Shown piece by piece: positions 9,264-18,359 of a stretch of DNA of 64,000 nucleotides. Source of the stretch: RYN-122 sp963761655 (lineage in GTDB: Bacteria > Actinomycetota > Actinomycetes > Mycobacteriales > SCTD01). Below the pieces are notes generated by a model. The model was not told where the DNA came from. It saw nothing but the letters and a program-made list of their open reading frames with translations, and did no database searches. The position numbers and the translations under genes were made by a program. Where the stretch lies: contig CAVXHI010000001.1 of the NCBI GenBank assembly GCA_963761655.1, forward strand, positions 310,001 to 374,000, given 5' to 3'. Positions within the stretch are counted from its first letter, which is position 1, and the number at the start of each line of letters is the position of its first letter.

Positions 9264-9285
9264 CCACCGGCCCGCGGGCCGGTGG
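9264..9285 (+). terminator. perfect palindromic hairpin after fbaA
   Basis: A 22-base perfect palindrome (CCACCGGCCCG and its complement) sits 55 bases after the aldolase stop and just ahead of the riboswitch. It is followed by tcttcgc rather than a T run, as is common for terminators in high-GC actinobacteria. It could end the fbaA transcript, or form the first stem of the riboswitch leader. Confidence 0.55.
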
Positions 9286-9297
9286 TCTTCGCGCTCG

Positions 9298-9471
9298 CCC
9301 GCCGAGTCCCGTCCCCGGGCGCGAAGAAGACCTCTCCCGGGACGGGAGCGGGGGACCCACACGTCCCACCGGCCGGTCGCGTCCAGCGTCGGGCCTCGGG
9401 GTGAAGCGCTGCTGCCGCAGAGCGCCGGGCGACCTCCTCGTCCGAACCCGACAGCTCACCCCGCAGGCGTC
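9298..9471 (+). promoter_or_regulatory. ydaO/yuaA-type cyclic di-AMP riboswitch
   Basis: The leader of the rpf-like gene carries the conserved blocks of the ydaO-yuaA class in order. These are GGGGGACCCAC (about 9350), GGGGTGAAGC (about 9399), and the terminal CCGAACCCGACAGCTCACC with CAGGCGTC (9442-9471). These match the family's GGGGAACCCA, GGGTGAA and AATCCGACAGCTAACC(T/C)CGTAGGC blocks. In actinobacteria this riboswitch commonly controls resuscitation-promoting factors and other wall hydrolases and represses them when c-di-AMP binds. The start codon of the gene is 16 bases after the last block, so control could act by termination or by hiding the ribosome site. A covariance-model search would set exact ends. 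Confidence 0.85.
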
Positions 9472-9486
9472 AGGGAAGGACCCGCT

Positions 9487-10290
9487 GTGCCCCTGTTCCG
9501 TCCTGCCGGCAAGCACGCCAAGCCCAGCGCGGCTGCTCCCGCCGCGATCGCCGGCGGCATGACCGCCGCGTTCCTCCTCGGCGACGGCACCGCGGCGCAC
9601 GCCTCGGCGGCGAACTCCCAGTGGGACCGGCTCGCGCAGTGCGAGTCCGGGGGCAACTGGTCGATCAACACCGGCAACGGCTACTACGGCGGCCTGCAGT
9701 TCGACGTCAGCACCTGGCGCGCCTACGGCGGCAGCGGCCGGCCCGACCAGAACAGCCGCGGCGAGCAGATCCGCGTCGCGAACAACCTGCACGACGCCCG
9801 CGGCTGGTCGCCCTGGCCGTCCTGCTCCCGCAAGCTCGGGCTGCGCGGCGGCTCGCCCCGCGAGGCCGTGCAGGAGACCGCGCCGGTCGCGAAGGCCGAG
9901 ACGGTCCAGGCGGCGCCCCGCCGCGAGGTGCAGCGCGCCAGCCGCACCCGCCGCGCGGTGCTGCCGCCCAAGCCCGCCGTGCCGATGCTCGGCAAGTACC
10001 AGGCCAGCGCCCGCAGGAGCGTCGTCGTCGGCCTGGCGACGGTGAAGGCCCCGAACTTCGACGGTCGCGTCATGACCGCCGCCGACCGCGACGTCTACCG
10101 CCTCGCGACCAAGCAGTGGCAGCGCCGGATGGCGGCCCGCGGCTGGGACGTCGTCGTCGACGGCAAGTTCGGCCCGCAGTCGGCCTCGGTCGCGAAGCGC
10201 TTCGCCACGCAGAAGGGCCTGGAGCCCGCGGTCGCCGGCACGGTCGACGCCCCCGTCTGGGCCGCCGCCTGGACGACCGCCGTCAGCTGA
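9487..10290 (+). CDS. resuscitation-promoting factor-like transglycosylase with peptidoglycan-binding domain
   Basis: A secreted muralytic enzyme that cleaves peptidoglycan and promotes regrowth from dormancy. The 267 residues begin with a GTG and a signal-like segment (PAAIAGGMTAAFLLG ending near HASA, residue 41). The Rpf domain follows at about 44-118, with the catalytic Glu in AQCESGGNW and the later YYGGLQFD and WPSCSRKLG. A basic, alanine-rich linker leads to a C-terminal putative peptidoglycan-binding fold (about 185-267, VDGKFGPQSA). It lies directly behind the c-di-AMP riboswitch. Its 3' end overlaps the convergent methyltransferase gene by 8 bases. Confidence 0.9.
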   Translation: MPLFRPAGKHAKPSAAAPAAIAGGMTAAFLLGDGTAAHASAANSQWDRLAQCESGGNWSINTGNGYYGGLQFDVSTWRAYGGSGRPDQNSRGEQIRVANNLHDARGWSPWPSCSRKLGLRGGSPREAVQETAPVAKAETVQAAPRREVQRASRTRRAVLPPKPAVPMLGKYQASARRSVVVGLATVKAPNFDGRVMTAADRDVYRLATKQWQRRMAARGWDVVVDGKFGPQSASVAKRFATQKGLEPAVAGTVDAPVWAAAWTTAVS

Positions 10291-10957
10291 CGGGCGCCTT
10301 CACCGCCAGCAGCAGCAGGTAGCTCAGCGCGCCGTCCCGGACGGCCCGCTCACAGGCCCGGGCCGTGCGGGCGTGCCGCGGGCTGACGAAGGTCAGCACC
10401 CGGCGCACACGTCGCAGCAGGGCGCGGGCGTCGTCGGCGCGGTCCTCGGAGGCCGTCACGACGAAGCCGGCCCGCGCGAGCAGCGCCCGGTAGCCGTCGG
10501 CCGTCCAGGCCGAGGTCAGCGCGTCGACGGCCGCCACCACCTCGGGCTGCGCGGTGTCGCGGTCGAGCACGACGTCGGTCAGGACCAGGACGCCGTCCGG
10601 CCGGAGCACCCGGGCCGCCTCGGCGAGGGCCTGCAGGGGGTCGTCGAAGGTCGACAGCGCGCACTCGAGCAGGACGCCGTCGAGCACGCCGTCGGGCAGG
10701 GGGAGCGCCTGCGCGTCCGCCACCACGGCCCGCCCCGCGCACCGCTCCACCGCCCGCGGCTCGACGTCGACCCCGAGGGCGGTCGCGCCCCGGTCCTGCA
10801 GGACCCGCAGCGTCGCGCCGTCCCCGCAGGCGACGTCCAGGATCCGGTCGCCCCCGCCGAGGCCGGCGAGCACCAGGGCGTGCACGGTGAGGTCGGTGCC
10901 CCCGGGGTGCGCCGTGGCCCCGAGCAGGGCCCGGGCGGTGCGCGTCGCGTAGTCCAC
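10283..10957 (-). CDS. class I SAM-dependent methyltransferase
   Basis: A 224-residue methyltransferase with a type-11 fold. Motif I is ILDVACGDGATLR (about residue 37), followed by GVDVEPRAVE, VADAQALPLPDG and the post-motif LRPDGVLVLTDVV. The substrate is unknown; small-molecule methyltransferases of the UbiE/arsenite type look like this. The GTG at 10957 was chosen because the protein otherwise has no upstream start near the fold. It is transcribed away from the ABC transporter genes, with 17 bases between the two starts. Confidence 0.8.
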   Translation of the reverse strand: MDYATRTARALLGATAHPGGTDLTVHALVLAGLGGGDRILDVACGDGATLRVLQDRGATALGVDVEPRAVERCAGRAVVADAQALPLPDGVLDGVLLECALSTFDDPLQALAEAARVLRPDGVLVLTDVVLDRDTAQPEVVAAVDALTSAWTADGYRALLARAGFVVTASEDRADDARALLRRVRRVLTFVSPRHARTARACERAVRDGALSYLLLLAVKAPVS

Positions 10958-10974
10958 GGCCCCATCATGGTCGG

Positions 10975-11644
10975 GTGACCGCTGTGCTCGTCCTCGACCG
11001 CGTCGACGTGGCCGTCGGGGAGGCGCTGCTCCTGCAGAGACGTCAGTGCGGAGATCGCCTCCGGCCGGTGCACGGCCCTCGTCGGCCCGAGCGGGGCCGG
11101 CAAGAGCACGCTGCTGCGACTGCTCGACCGGCTGGAGGAGCCGACGTCGGGGCAGGTGCTGTTCCACGGGCGGGCGCTGGCGTCCTACGACGTCCGTGAC
11201 CTCCGCCGCCGGGTGGGGCTGGTCCAGCAGGCCCCGGTGCTGCTGGGCGCGACCGTGCTCGAGGACCTGCGCACGGGCGAGCCGGTCTCCGAGCCGGAGG
11301 CGGCGTCGCTGCTGGAACGGGCCGGCCTGCCCGGGATGCCGCTGGACCGGACGACGTCGGGACTGTCCGGCGGCGAGGCGCAGCGGCTGTGCCTGGCCCG
11401 GGCGCTCGCCGTCCGGCCGGAGGTCCTGCTGCTCGACGAGCCGACGAGCGCCCTCGACGGCGCAGCCACCACGGCGGTCGAGCGGGTGGTGCGGGCCCTG
11501 GTGGCCGACGGGCTGACGGCGGTGCTGGTCACGCACGACCTCGCGCAGGCAGCCCGGCTCGCCGACGACGTCGTCGTGCTCGAACGCGGTCGCGTCGTCG
11601 AGACCGGCCCGGCGTCGCGCAGCACCCACCTGGCGCGCGCATGA
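10975..11644 (+). pseudogene. FetA-like ABC transporter ATP-binding protein, interrupted by a +1 frameshift
   Basis: The N-terminal strand (VLVLDRVDVAVGEALLL) is read from the GTG at 10975. The Walker A GPSGAGKSTLLRLL, signature LSGGEAQRLCLARAL, Walker B EVLLLDEPTSALD and the H-loop THDLAQAARL are one base out of phase. The switch falls in 11032-11041; removing one base there gives an unbroken protein of about 222 residues reading LLLRDVSAEI across the join. Total length is 3n+1. All ATPase motifs downstream are perfect and the partner permease is intact, so the gene does not look old or decayed. It may be a sequence error, a very recent mutation or real frameshifting. The neighbour identifies it as the ATPase of a FetAB/YbbLM system linked to iron export. 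Confidence 0.8.
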
Positions 11645-12408
11645 GCCAGCAGGTCCCCTCCTGGCTGGGCGTCCTGACCAGTGCGCTGCTCGTCGGGCTC
11701 TGCCTGGCGCTCGTCGTCCGGGAGCAGCTCGGGCTCGGGCGGGACGTCGTCGTCGCGGCCGTCCGGGCGGCGGTGCAGCTGGTCGCCGTCGGGGCGGTCC
11801 TCGGAGTGCTGTTCGACCGGGCCGGGTCGCCGGGCTCGGTGCTGTGGGTCACGGGGATGGTGCTGGTGGCCGGCCGGGTCTCGGGCGGACGGGTCCCCGG
11901 GCTGGCCCACGCCCAGCGCACGGCCACCACGGCCGTGGCGTCCGGGGTCGTCGTGACGCTGGGGCTGCTCGTGGTGGCGCGGGTGGTCGACGTCGAGCCG
12001 CGGGTGGTCGTCCCGATCGGCGGGATGGTGGTGTCGGCGGCCCTGCGCGGGACGACCGTGGTGCTGCGGCGGCTGCAGGAGGAGGCCGTCAGCGGCCGTG
12101 CCCAGGTGGACGCCCGGCTGGCCCTCGGGCTGTCGACCACGGAGGCGTTCGCGCCGCACCGGCGGCTCGCCCTGCGGACCGCCCTGGTCACCGACATCGA
12201 CGCCGTCCGGACGGTCGGGCTGATCAGCCTCCCGGGCGCGATGACCGGCCTGCTCCTGGCGGGGGTCCCACCGCTCACGGCGATCCGCTTCCAGGTCGTC
12301 GTCATGTTCATGCTGCTCGGAGCGGTGTCGGTGGCGGCTGTGGTCGCGGCCCGGCTGGCCGAGCGCGAGCTGTTCACCTCGCACGGCTCGCTGGCCCGGG
12401 TGCCGTGA
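11641..12408 (+). CDS. FetB-like (UPF0014) ABC transporter permease
   Basis: A 255-residue polytopic protein with about seven hydrophobic segments. The family marks are AVRAAVQLVAVG near residue 40 and, near residue 185, TDIDAVRTVGLISLPGAMTG, typical of the YbbM/FetB iron export permeases. The conserved VPIGGMVVSAA segment is present. The ATG overlaps the stop of the ATPase gene (ATGA), which fixes the pairing. FetAB in Escherichia coli lowers intracellular iron and protects against peroxide; the same role here is inferred from family membership only. Confidence 0.85.
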   Translation: MSQQVPSWLGVLTSALLVGLCLALVVREQLGLGRDVVVAAVRAAVQLVAVGAVLGVLFDRAGSPGSVLWVTGMVLVAGRVSGGRVPGLAHAQRTATTAVASGVVVTLGLLVVARVVDVEPRVVVPIGGMVVSAALRGTTVVLRRLQEEAVSGRAQVDARLALGLSTTEAFAPHRRLALRTALVTDIDAVRTVGLISLPGAMTGLLLAGVPPLTAIRFQVVVMFMLLGAVSVAAVVAARLAERELFTSHGSLARVP

Positions 12409-12430
12409 CGACGGGTGGGAGACTGACGGC

Positions 12431-12844
12431 ATGAGCCTCGCTGGCAAGGACCTCCTCGGCGGACCGCCGCCCACCCTGCTCCCCGACGAGCCCGGCGCCG
12501 CCCTGGTCGCCTCCGGGACGGACCCCGTCCTGGTGGCGGCGCAGCACCCGACGTCGTCCGCCGCCTGGGCCGCCCTCGCCGACGCCGCCTTCGCCCGGGA
12601 CGCCGTCGTCGAGTCCTACGCCTACGCCCGCACCGGCTACCACCGCGGGCTCGACAGCCTGCGCCGGGCCGGCTGGAAGGGCTACGGCCCGGTGCCGTGG
12701 GCGCACGAGGCCAACCGCGGGTTCCTCCGCGCCCTGCACGCCCTGGGCCGGGCCGCCGGGGCCATCGAGGAGACCGAGGAGGCCGACCGCATCCGGCAGT
12801 TCCTCGACGACAGCGACCCGGCCGCCCGCGAGGCCCTGGCCTAG
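12431..12844 (+). CDS. DUF3151 family protein
   Basis: A 137-residue actinobacterial protein of unknown function. The family features are the LLPDEPGAALVA start, HPTSSAAWAALAD, the SYAYARTGYHRGLD segment and GYGPVPWAHEANRGFLRAL. Its companions fbaA and purA are typical for this family in actinobacteria, which points to a housekeeping role. The stop TAG is shared back to back with the convergent gene through the tetranucleotide CTAG at 12841-12844. Confidence 0.85.
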   Translation: MSLAGKDLLGGPPPTLLPDEPGAALVASGTDPVLVAAQHPTSSAAWAALADAAFARDAVVESYAYARTGYHRGLDSLRRAGWKGYGPVPWAHEANRGFLRALHALGRAAGAIEETEEADRIRQFLDDSDPAAREALA

Positions 12845-13302
12845 TCCCTGCGGGGCTCCATCACGATGGCCGGGCGGGCCGGGGGCTGCGGACGGCGTCG
12901 CCCGAGCAGCCCGACGCCGGGCAGCCCGTCCATGAGCCCCATCAGGCGCTCGACCTGGTCGTGCGTGTCGGCCACGGTCCGCAGCACCGGCAGGACGTCG
13001 GTCTGCACCGTGCGCAGGGTCGTGGGCAGGTCGCTCACGACGTCGTCGTCGAGCACCACCGCGAGCTTGCGCAGACCGGGGGCGAGCTCGCGCAGCGGCT
13101 CCTCGAGCTCGGCGACGATGCTGTCCATCCGGGCGGTCAGCCGCTGCACCGACGCGAGGGTCTCGCGGGCCTGCGACACGGTCTCGCCGAGCCCGCGGAC
13201 CGCCCTGGTGAGGCTGCTGACGACGTCGGGCAGCTGGGCGAGCGCCTCGGTCTGCGCCTGCAGCAGCGCGTAGGCGGTGTCGAGACCGGGGAGGCGAGCC
13301 AC
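12841..13302 (-). CDS. hypothetical coiled-coil protein
   Basis: A 153-residue protein with a GTG start that I cannot assign. Residues about 5-120 are almost entirely amphipathic helix with regular heptads (LTRAVRGLGETVSQARETL and similar), suggesting a long coiled coil. The C terminus is proline- and arginine-rich. There is no signal peptide and no clear transmembrane segment. Similar short helical proteins are found in actinobacteria without known function. It ends convergent with the DUF3151 gene, sharing CTAG. Confidence 0.65.
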   Translation of the reverse strand: MARLPGLDTAYALLQAQTEALAQLPDVVSSLTRAVRGLGETVSQARETLASVQRLTARMDSIVAELEEPLRELAPGLRKLAVVLDDDVVSDLPTTLRTVQTDVLPVLRTVADTHDQVERLMGLMDGLPGVGLLGRRRPQPPARPAIVMEPRRD

Positions 13303-13335
13303 CTCGCGAGGGTACGGCGGTCGCGCTGGTGTCCC

Positions 13336-14202
13336 CTAGGGGCGGACCAGGCTCCAGGCACCCGGCTCGACCGTCCAGGTGCGTCGGGTCGCCTCGGGAC
13401 CGAGCTCGCCGTCGGCGTTCACGCCGACCGGCTCGCCGCTGACCGTGACCGACCGGCCGCGGGCCCACCGGACGTCGCGGTCGCGCAGGTGCGTCCCCGC
13501 CGTGAGCGCCCGGCCGTAGCGGGCCCGCGCCCAGGGCCCGGTCGCGTAGGAGACGAGGACGTCGAGCAGGCCGTCGTCGGGGGAGGCCGTGGGCATGACC
13601 GGTGTGCCGCCGCCGATGCCGCGCCCGTTGCCCACCGCGACCATCAGCGAGCGCCGGTGCCCGTCCGCGACCACCCGCCCGTCGACCTCCACCCACAGCC
13701 GCCAGCCCGTGCTCCGCAGCCCGGCGGCGACGGCGCCCACCGGGTACGCCAGCGGGCCCAGACGCGGCTTGAGCCGGCCTGCCGCCGCGGCCGCCTCCGC
13801 CCCGACGCCGACGTGCACGGCGTTCACGACGACGTCGCCCTCGGCGTCGACCAGCAGGTCCAGCGGCCGGGGCGGGAAGGACTGCACGACGTGCGCGGCC
13901 TCGACCGGGTCGAGGGGGAGGCCGAGGGCACGGGCGAGGTCGTTGCCGGTGCCGAGCGGGACGAGGGCGAGCGGGAGCTCCAGGCCGAGCGCCCGGAGCC
14001 GGGCGACCGCGAGGTGCAGCGAGCCGTCGCCGCCGGCCAGCACGACCTGGCGCCCGTCGGCGGCGTGCAGGGCGGCGTCCAGCTCGTCGACCGTCCCGGT
14101 GCGGACGAGCTCGGCTCCCAGGACCTCCTGGGCCGCGTGGACGGCGTCGTCGTCGGTGCTGCCGGCGTGCGCGCTGGCGACGAGCAGGAACCCGGACGTG
14201 AT
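13336..14202 (-). CDS. diacylglycerol kinase family lipid kinase (non-canonical start)
   Basis: A DAGK catalytic-domain protein of about 288 residues, predicted to phosphorylate a lipid or sphingoid substrate. The nucleotide-binding motif VVLAGGDGSLH (about 58-68) and PLGTGNDLARALGLP (about 85-99) are intact, and the C-terminal domain with VGVNADGE is complete. The protein body needs to start near residue FLLVASAHAGST, but the frame holds no ATG, GTG or TTG there. An ATC at 14202 sits 8 bases after a good AGGAAGAGG site and would give the family's usual length. Either a rare AUC start is used or the start codon is altered or mis-sequenced. Confidence 0.75.
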   Translation of the reverse strand: MTSGFLLVASAHAGSTDDDAVHAAQEVLGAELVRTGTVDELDAALHAADGRQVVLAGGDGSLHLAVARLRALGLELPLALVPLGTGNDLARALGLPLDPVEAAHVVQSFPPRPLDLLVDAEGDVVVNAVHVGVGAEAAAAAGRLKPRLGPLAYPVGAVAAGLRSTGWRLWVEVDGRVVADGHRRSLMVAVGNGRGIGGGTPVMPTASPDDGLLDVLVSYATGPWARARYGRALTAGTHLRDRDVRWARGRSVTVSGEPVGVNADGELGPEATRRTWTVEPGAWSLVRP

Positions 14203-14265
14203 GGCGGTAACCTCTTCCTGTCCCCGGGCGGAGCGCCTGGGGCATCCGCCTGTCTGGAGTCGAGC
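14203..14265. promoter_or_regulatory. short divergent control region between the lipid kinase gene and purA
   Basis: Only 63 bases separate the two divergently transcribed genes, so both promoters and both ribosome sites lie here or inside the coding ends. On the plus strand TCTGGAG is placed 8 bases ahead of the purA ATG. On the minus strand AGGAAGAGG precedes the lipid kinase start. I see no convincing -10/-35 pair. Confidence 0.4.
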
Positions 14266-15548
<1,283 letters not shown>

Positions 15549-15552
<4 letters not shown>

Positions 15553-16949
15553 TCCCTGCCGGGCATCGCCGCGATCGCCCCGACCATCAGCACCGCGACG
15601 ACGGCGACGCCGACGAAGACCGCGTGCGAGGCGTCGGCGAGGGCGGGGCCCTGCGGGTCGCGGCCGTCGAGGACCGCGTTGGCGACCGCCCCGAAGGCCG
15701 CGACGGCCAGCGCGCTGCCCATCGACCGGGCGAACAGGTTGTTGCCCGTGACGACGCCCCGCTCCGCCCACTCGACGCTGCTCTGTGCCGCGATGAGGGT
15801 GGGGCTGGCGATCAGGCCGAGACCGGCCCCGACGACGAAGCAGGCGCCCGCCAGCGGGACCAGCCCGCGCTCGGCGACCAGGGCGACGAGCGCCGTCCCG
15901 GCGACGACGAGCACGACCCCGACCAGCGCGGTCGCCCGGAAGCCGATCCGCAGGTAGAGCCGGCCGGACAGCGCGGCCGCGATCGGCCAGCCGACGGTGA
16001 GCGTGGCGAGGGTGAAGCCCGCAGCGATGGGGCCGGCGCCGAGGGTGCCCTGCGCGAAGGTCGGGACGTAGGACGTCAGGCCGAGGACGACCGCCCCGAC
16101 GGCGACGGCGACCAGGGAGCTGGCGAGCAGGACCCGGCGGGTGAACACCCAGAGCGGGAGCACGGGGGCGGCCACCCGGCGCTCGACCGCGACGAAGCCC
16201 GCCACCAGCGCGGCACCGCCGAGCAGGGTGACGAACGACGGCAGGGACCCCCACGCCCACGCCTCGCCGCCCTCGAGCAGCCCGAGGATGAGCAGCGTGC
16301 AGCCGCCGCTGAGCAGCCCGGCGCCGGTGTAGTCGATGACGCCCCGGGACGCCGGCGGCTGCTCGGTGAACCGCCTCCGCAGGACGAGCAGGGCGACGGC
16401 GCCGAGCGGGAGGTTGACCCAGAAGATCCACCGCCAGGACACGTACTCCGAGAACACGCCGCCGAGGGTCGGCCCGACGACGGCGCTGATGCCCCAGACG
16501 CTCGCCAGGTAGCCCTGCACCTTCGCGCGCTCGGCCAGGCTGTAGACGTCGCCGGCGATGGTGTTGCTCATGGGCAGGACCGCGCCGGCGCCGAGACCCT
16601 GCACGGCGCGGAACACGATGAGGGCCGGCATCGACCAGGCGACCGCGCAGAGCACCGACCCGACGAGGAACAGCGAGATGCCGGCGAGCATCACCGGCTT
16701 GCGCCCGAGGACGTCGGCCAGCCGGCCGTAGACGGGGGTGCTCACGGCCTGCGCGAGCAGGTAGACCGAGAACAGCCACGGGAACTGCGCGAACCCGCCG
16801 AGGTCGTCGACGACGGACGGCACCGCGGTCGCGATGATCGTCGAGTCCAGGGCGACCAGCGCCGTCGAGAGCATGAGCGCCAGCAGCAGTGGGCCGCGTT
16901 CGCTCCGCAGGCCGACGGAGGCGCGGGTCGGGGCGGCGGTGGTGGTCAT
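15549..16949 (-). CDS. MFS transporter, DHA2 (EmrB/QacA) drug-efflux type
   Basis: A 466-residue membrane protein with the 14-helix pattern of the DHA2 drug:proton antiporters. Motif D1 (LVALDSTIIATAVPSV) lies in the first helix. Motif A (GRLADVLGRKPV) lies between helices 2 and 3, and motif C (GPTLGGVFSEY) in helix 5. RWIFWVNLPLGA is typical of the EmrB/QacA branch. Substrate is unknown. No TetR-type regulator is adjacent. The gene converges on purA, sharing the CTAG stop. Confidence 0.88.
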
Positions 16950-16989
16950 CGGCTGGTGACAACCGGGCCCGGCCCCCTAGGCTTCCCGT

Positions 16990-17283
16990 GTGATCTTCAA
17001 GCGGGTGGCCGACGGGCGCCCGTACCCCGAGCACGACACCGCGACCAGGCAGTGGCTGGCGCTGCCGCCGTCGCAGGTCTCGCTCAAGGACCTCGTCACC
17101 ACCAAGGCGGTGCTGCGCCTCGACGTCCTGCTCGACGACGACTCCACCTACTACGGCGACATGTTCGCCCACGTCGTCGAGTGGCAGGGGGAGCTCTACC
17201 TCGAGGACGGCCTGCACCGGGCGCTGCGGGCCGCGCTGCACCAGCGGCACGTGCTGCACGCGCGGGTGCTCCGCCTCCCGTGA
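16990..17283 (+). CDS. small conserved actinobacterial protein (VapB-like by some annotation)
   Basis: A 97-residue protein read from a GTG. Proteins with the same layout occur across actinobacteria, with an initial IFKRVADGRPYPEH, a central LVTTKAVLRLDVLLDDDSTYYGD and a C-terminal EDGLHRALRAALHQR. They are sometimes auto-annotated as VapB-family antitoxin. I see no ribbon-helix-helix or PIN-domain toxin partner here, so an antitoxin role is not supported by context. The stop overlaps the lycopene cyclase start as GTGA, so the two are co-translated. Confidence 0.7.
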   Translation: MIFKRVADGRPYPEHDTATRQWLALPPSQVSLKDLVTTKAVLRLDVLLDDDSTYYGDMFAHVVEWQGELYLEDGLHRALRAALHQRHVLHARVLRLP

Positions 17284-18359
17284 TCGCCGTCGTCGGGGCC
17301 GGTGCCGGCGGCCTCGCGCTCGCCTGCCGGCTCGCCGCCCAGGGCACGCCCGACGTCGTCCTCGTCTCCTCCCCGACGCCGCCCGCCCCCCGCACCTGGT
17401 GCTCCTGGCAGAGCGGAGCCACGTGGTGGGACGACGCCGTCTCGCACGCCTGGGACCGGATCGCCCTCTCCGGTCCGGACGGGGTGCGGCAGGTGCACGC
17501 GCTCGCCCCGCTGCGGTACGTCGTCGTCCGGTCTCCCGACTACGAGGCCCTCGCCGACCGGCTGCTCGAGGGCCGGGTCGCACGGGTCACGGCCGACGTC
17601 GTCTCCGTCGAGGGCGGGCACGTCGTCGGCGACGGCGTGGACCTGCGGGCCGACCTCGTGTTCGACACCCGGCCCGTGCCGGTCCCGCCAGGACTGCTGC
17701 AGCACTTCCGCGGCTGGTACGTCCGGACGGCCGCACCCCGCTTCGACCCCGGGGTGGCCGGGTTCATGGACTTCGGCGTGCCGCAGCCGCCCCGGGGCGT
17801 GGCCTTCACCTACGTGCTCCCGACCTCGCCCACCGAGGCCCTCGTCGAGCACACCCTGTTCTCCCGGGACGTCTGGACGACCGGGCAGTACGACGACGCC
17901 CTGCGGGAGACCTGCGCGGGGCTCGGCGCCTACGAGGTGGTCGACGTCGAGCAGGGCGTCATCCCCATGACGTCCACGCCGTTCGTGCGTCGGGTGTCGG
18001 AGCGGGTCTACCGGCTCGGTGCGGCCGGGGGCGCGACCCGGCCGTCCACCGGCTACACGTTCTCCGGCGCCCAGCGCCAGGCCGACGCCGTCGCGCGCGC
18101 CGTGCTCGAGGGACGGGACCCCACCCCGCCGCTGCCCTACCCGCGACGGCACCTCGCGATGGACGCCCTGCTGCTGCGGGCGCTCGAGGGCGGCCACGTC
18201 GACGGTGCCCGCTTCTTCAGCGACCTGTTCGCGCAGCAGCCGGCCGAGCGGGTCCTCCGGTTCCTGGACGGTGCGACGACGCCGCGCGAGGACCTGGCCA
18301 TCATGCGTGCGGCTCCGGCCCTGTCGATGGTCCGGGCAGCGCTACCGTCCCGCGCGTGA
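17280..18359 (+). CDS. lycopene cyclase family protein (CrtY/CrtL type)
   Basis: A 359-residue flavoprotein predicted to cyclise the ends of lycopene to beta-ionone rings. The N-terminal dinucleotide motif is VVGAGAGGLALACRLA. Next come RTWCSWQ, the FDTRPVP motif, the EHTLFS segment and near the end GGATRPSTGYTFSGAQRQ, which together are diagnostic of the CrtY/CrtL family. The gene stands alone here: no phytoene synthase, desaturase or geranylgeranyl synthase is in the window. It overlaps its upstream small gene and the downstream purD by GTGA at both ends, so it sits inside a purine transcript. Confidence 0.85.
   Translation: MIAVVGAGAGGLALACRLAAQGTPDVVLVSSPTPPAPRTWCSWQSGATWWDDAVSHAWDRIALSGPDGVRQVHALAPLRYVVVRSPDYEALADRLLEGRVARVTADVVSVEGGHVVGDGVDLRADLVFDTRPVPVPPGLLQHFRGWYVRTAAPRFDPGVAGFMDFGVPQPPRGVAFTYVLPTSPTEALVEHTLFSRDVWTTGQYDDALRETCAGLGAYEVVDVEQGVIPMTSTPFVRRVSERVYRLGAAGGATRPSTGYTFSGAQRQADAVARAVLEGRDPTPPLPYPRRHLAMDALLLRALEGGHVDGARFFSDLFAQQPAERVLRFLDGATTPREDLAIMRAAPALSMVRAALPSRA

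Noticed and set aside
16990..17283. Toxin-antitoxin system
   Set aside because: The small protein is sometimes labelled VapB-like, but no toxin gene is adjacent and the neighbour is a lycopene cyclase.
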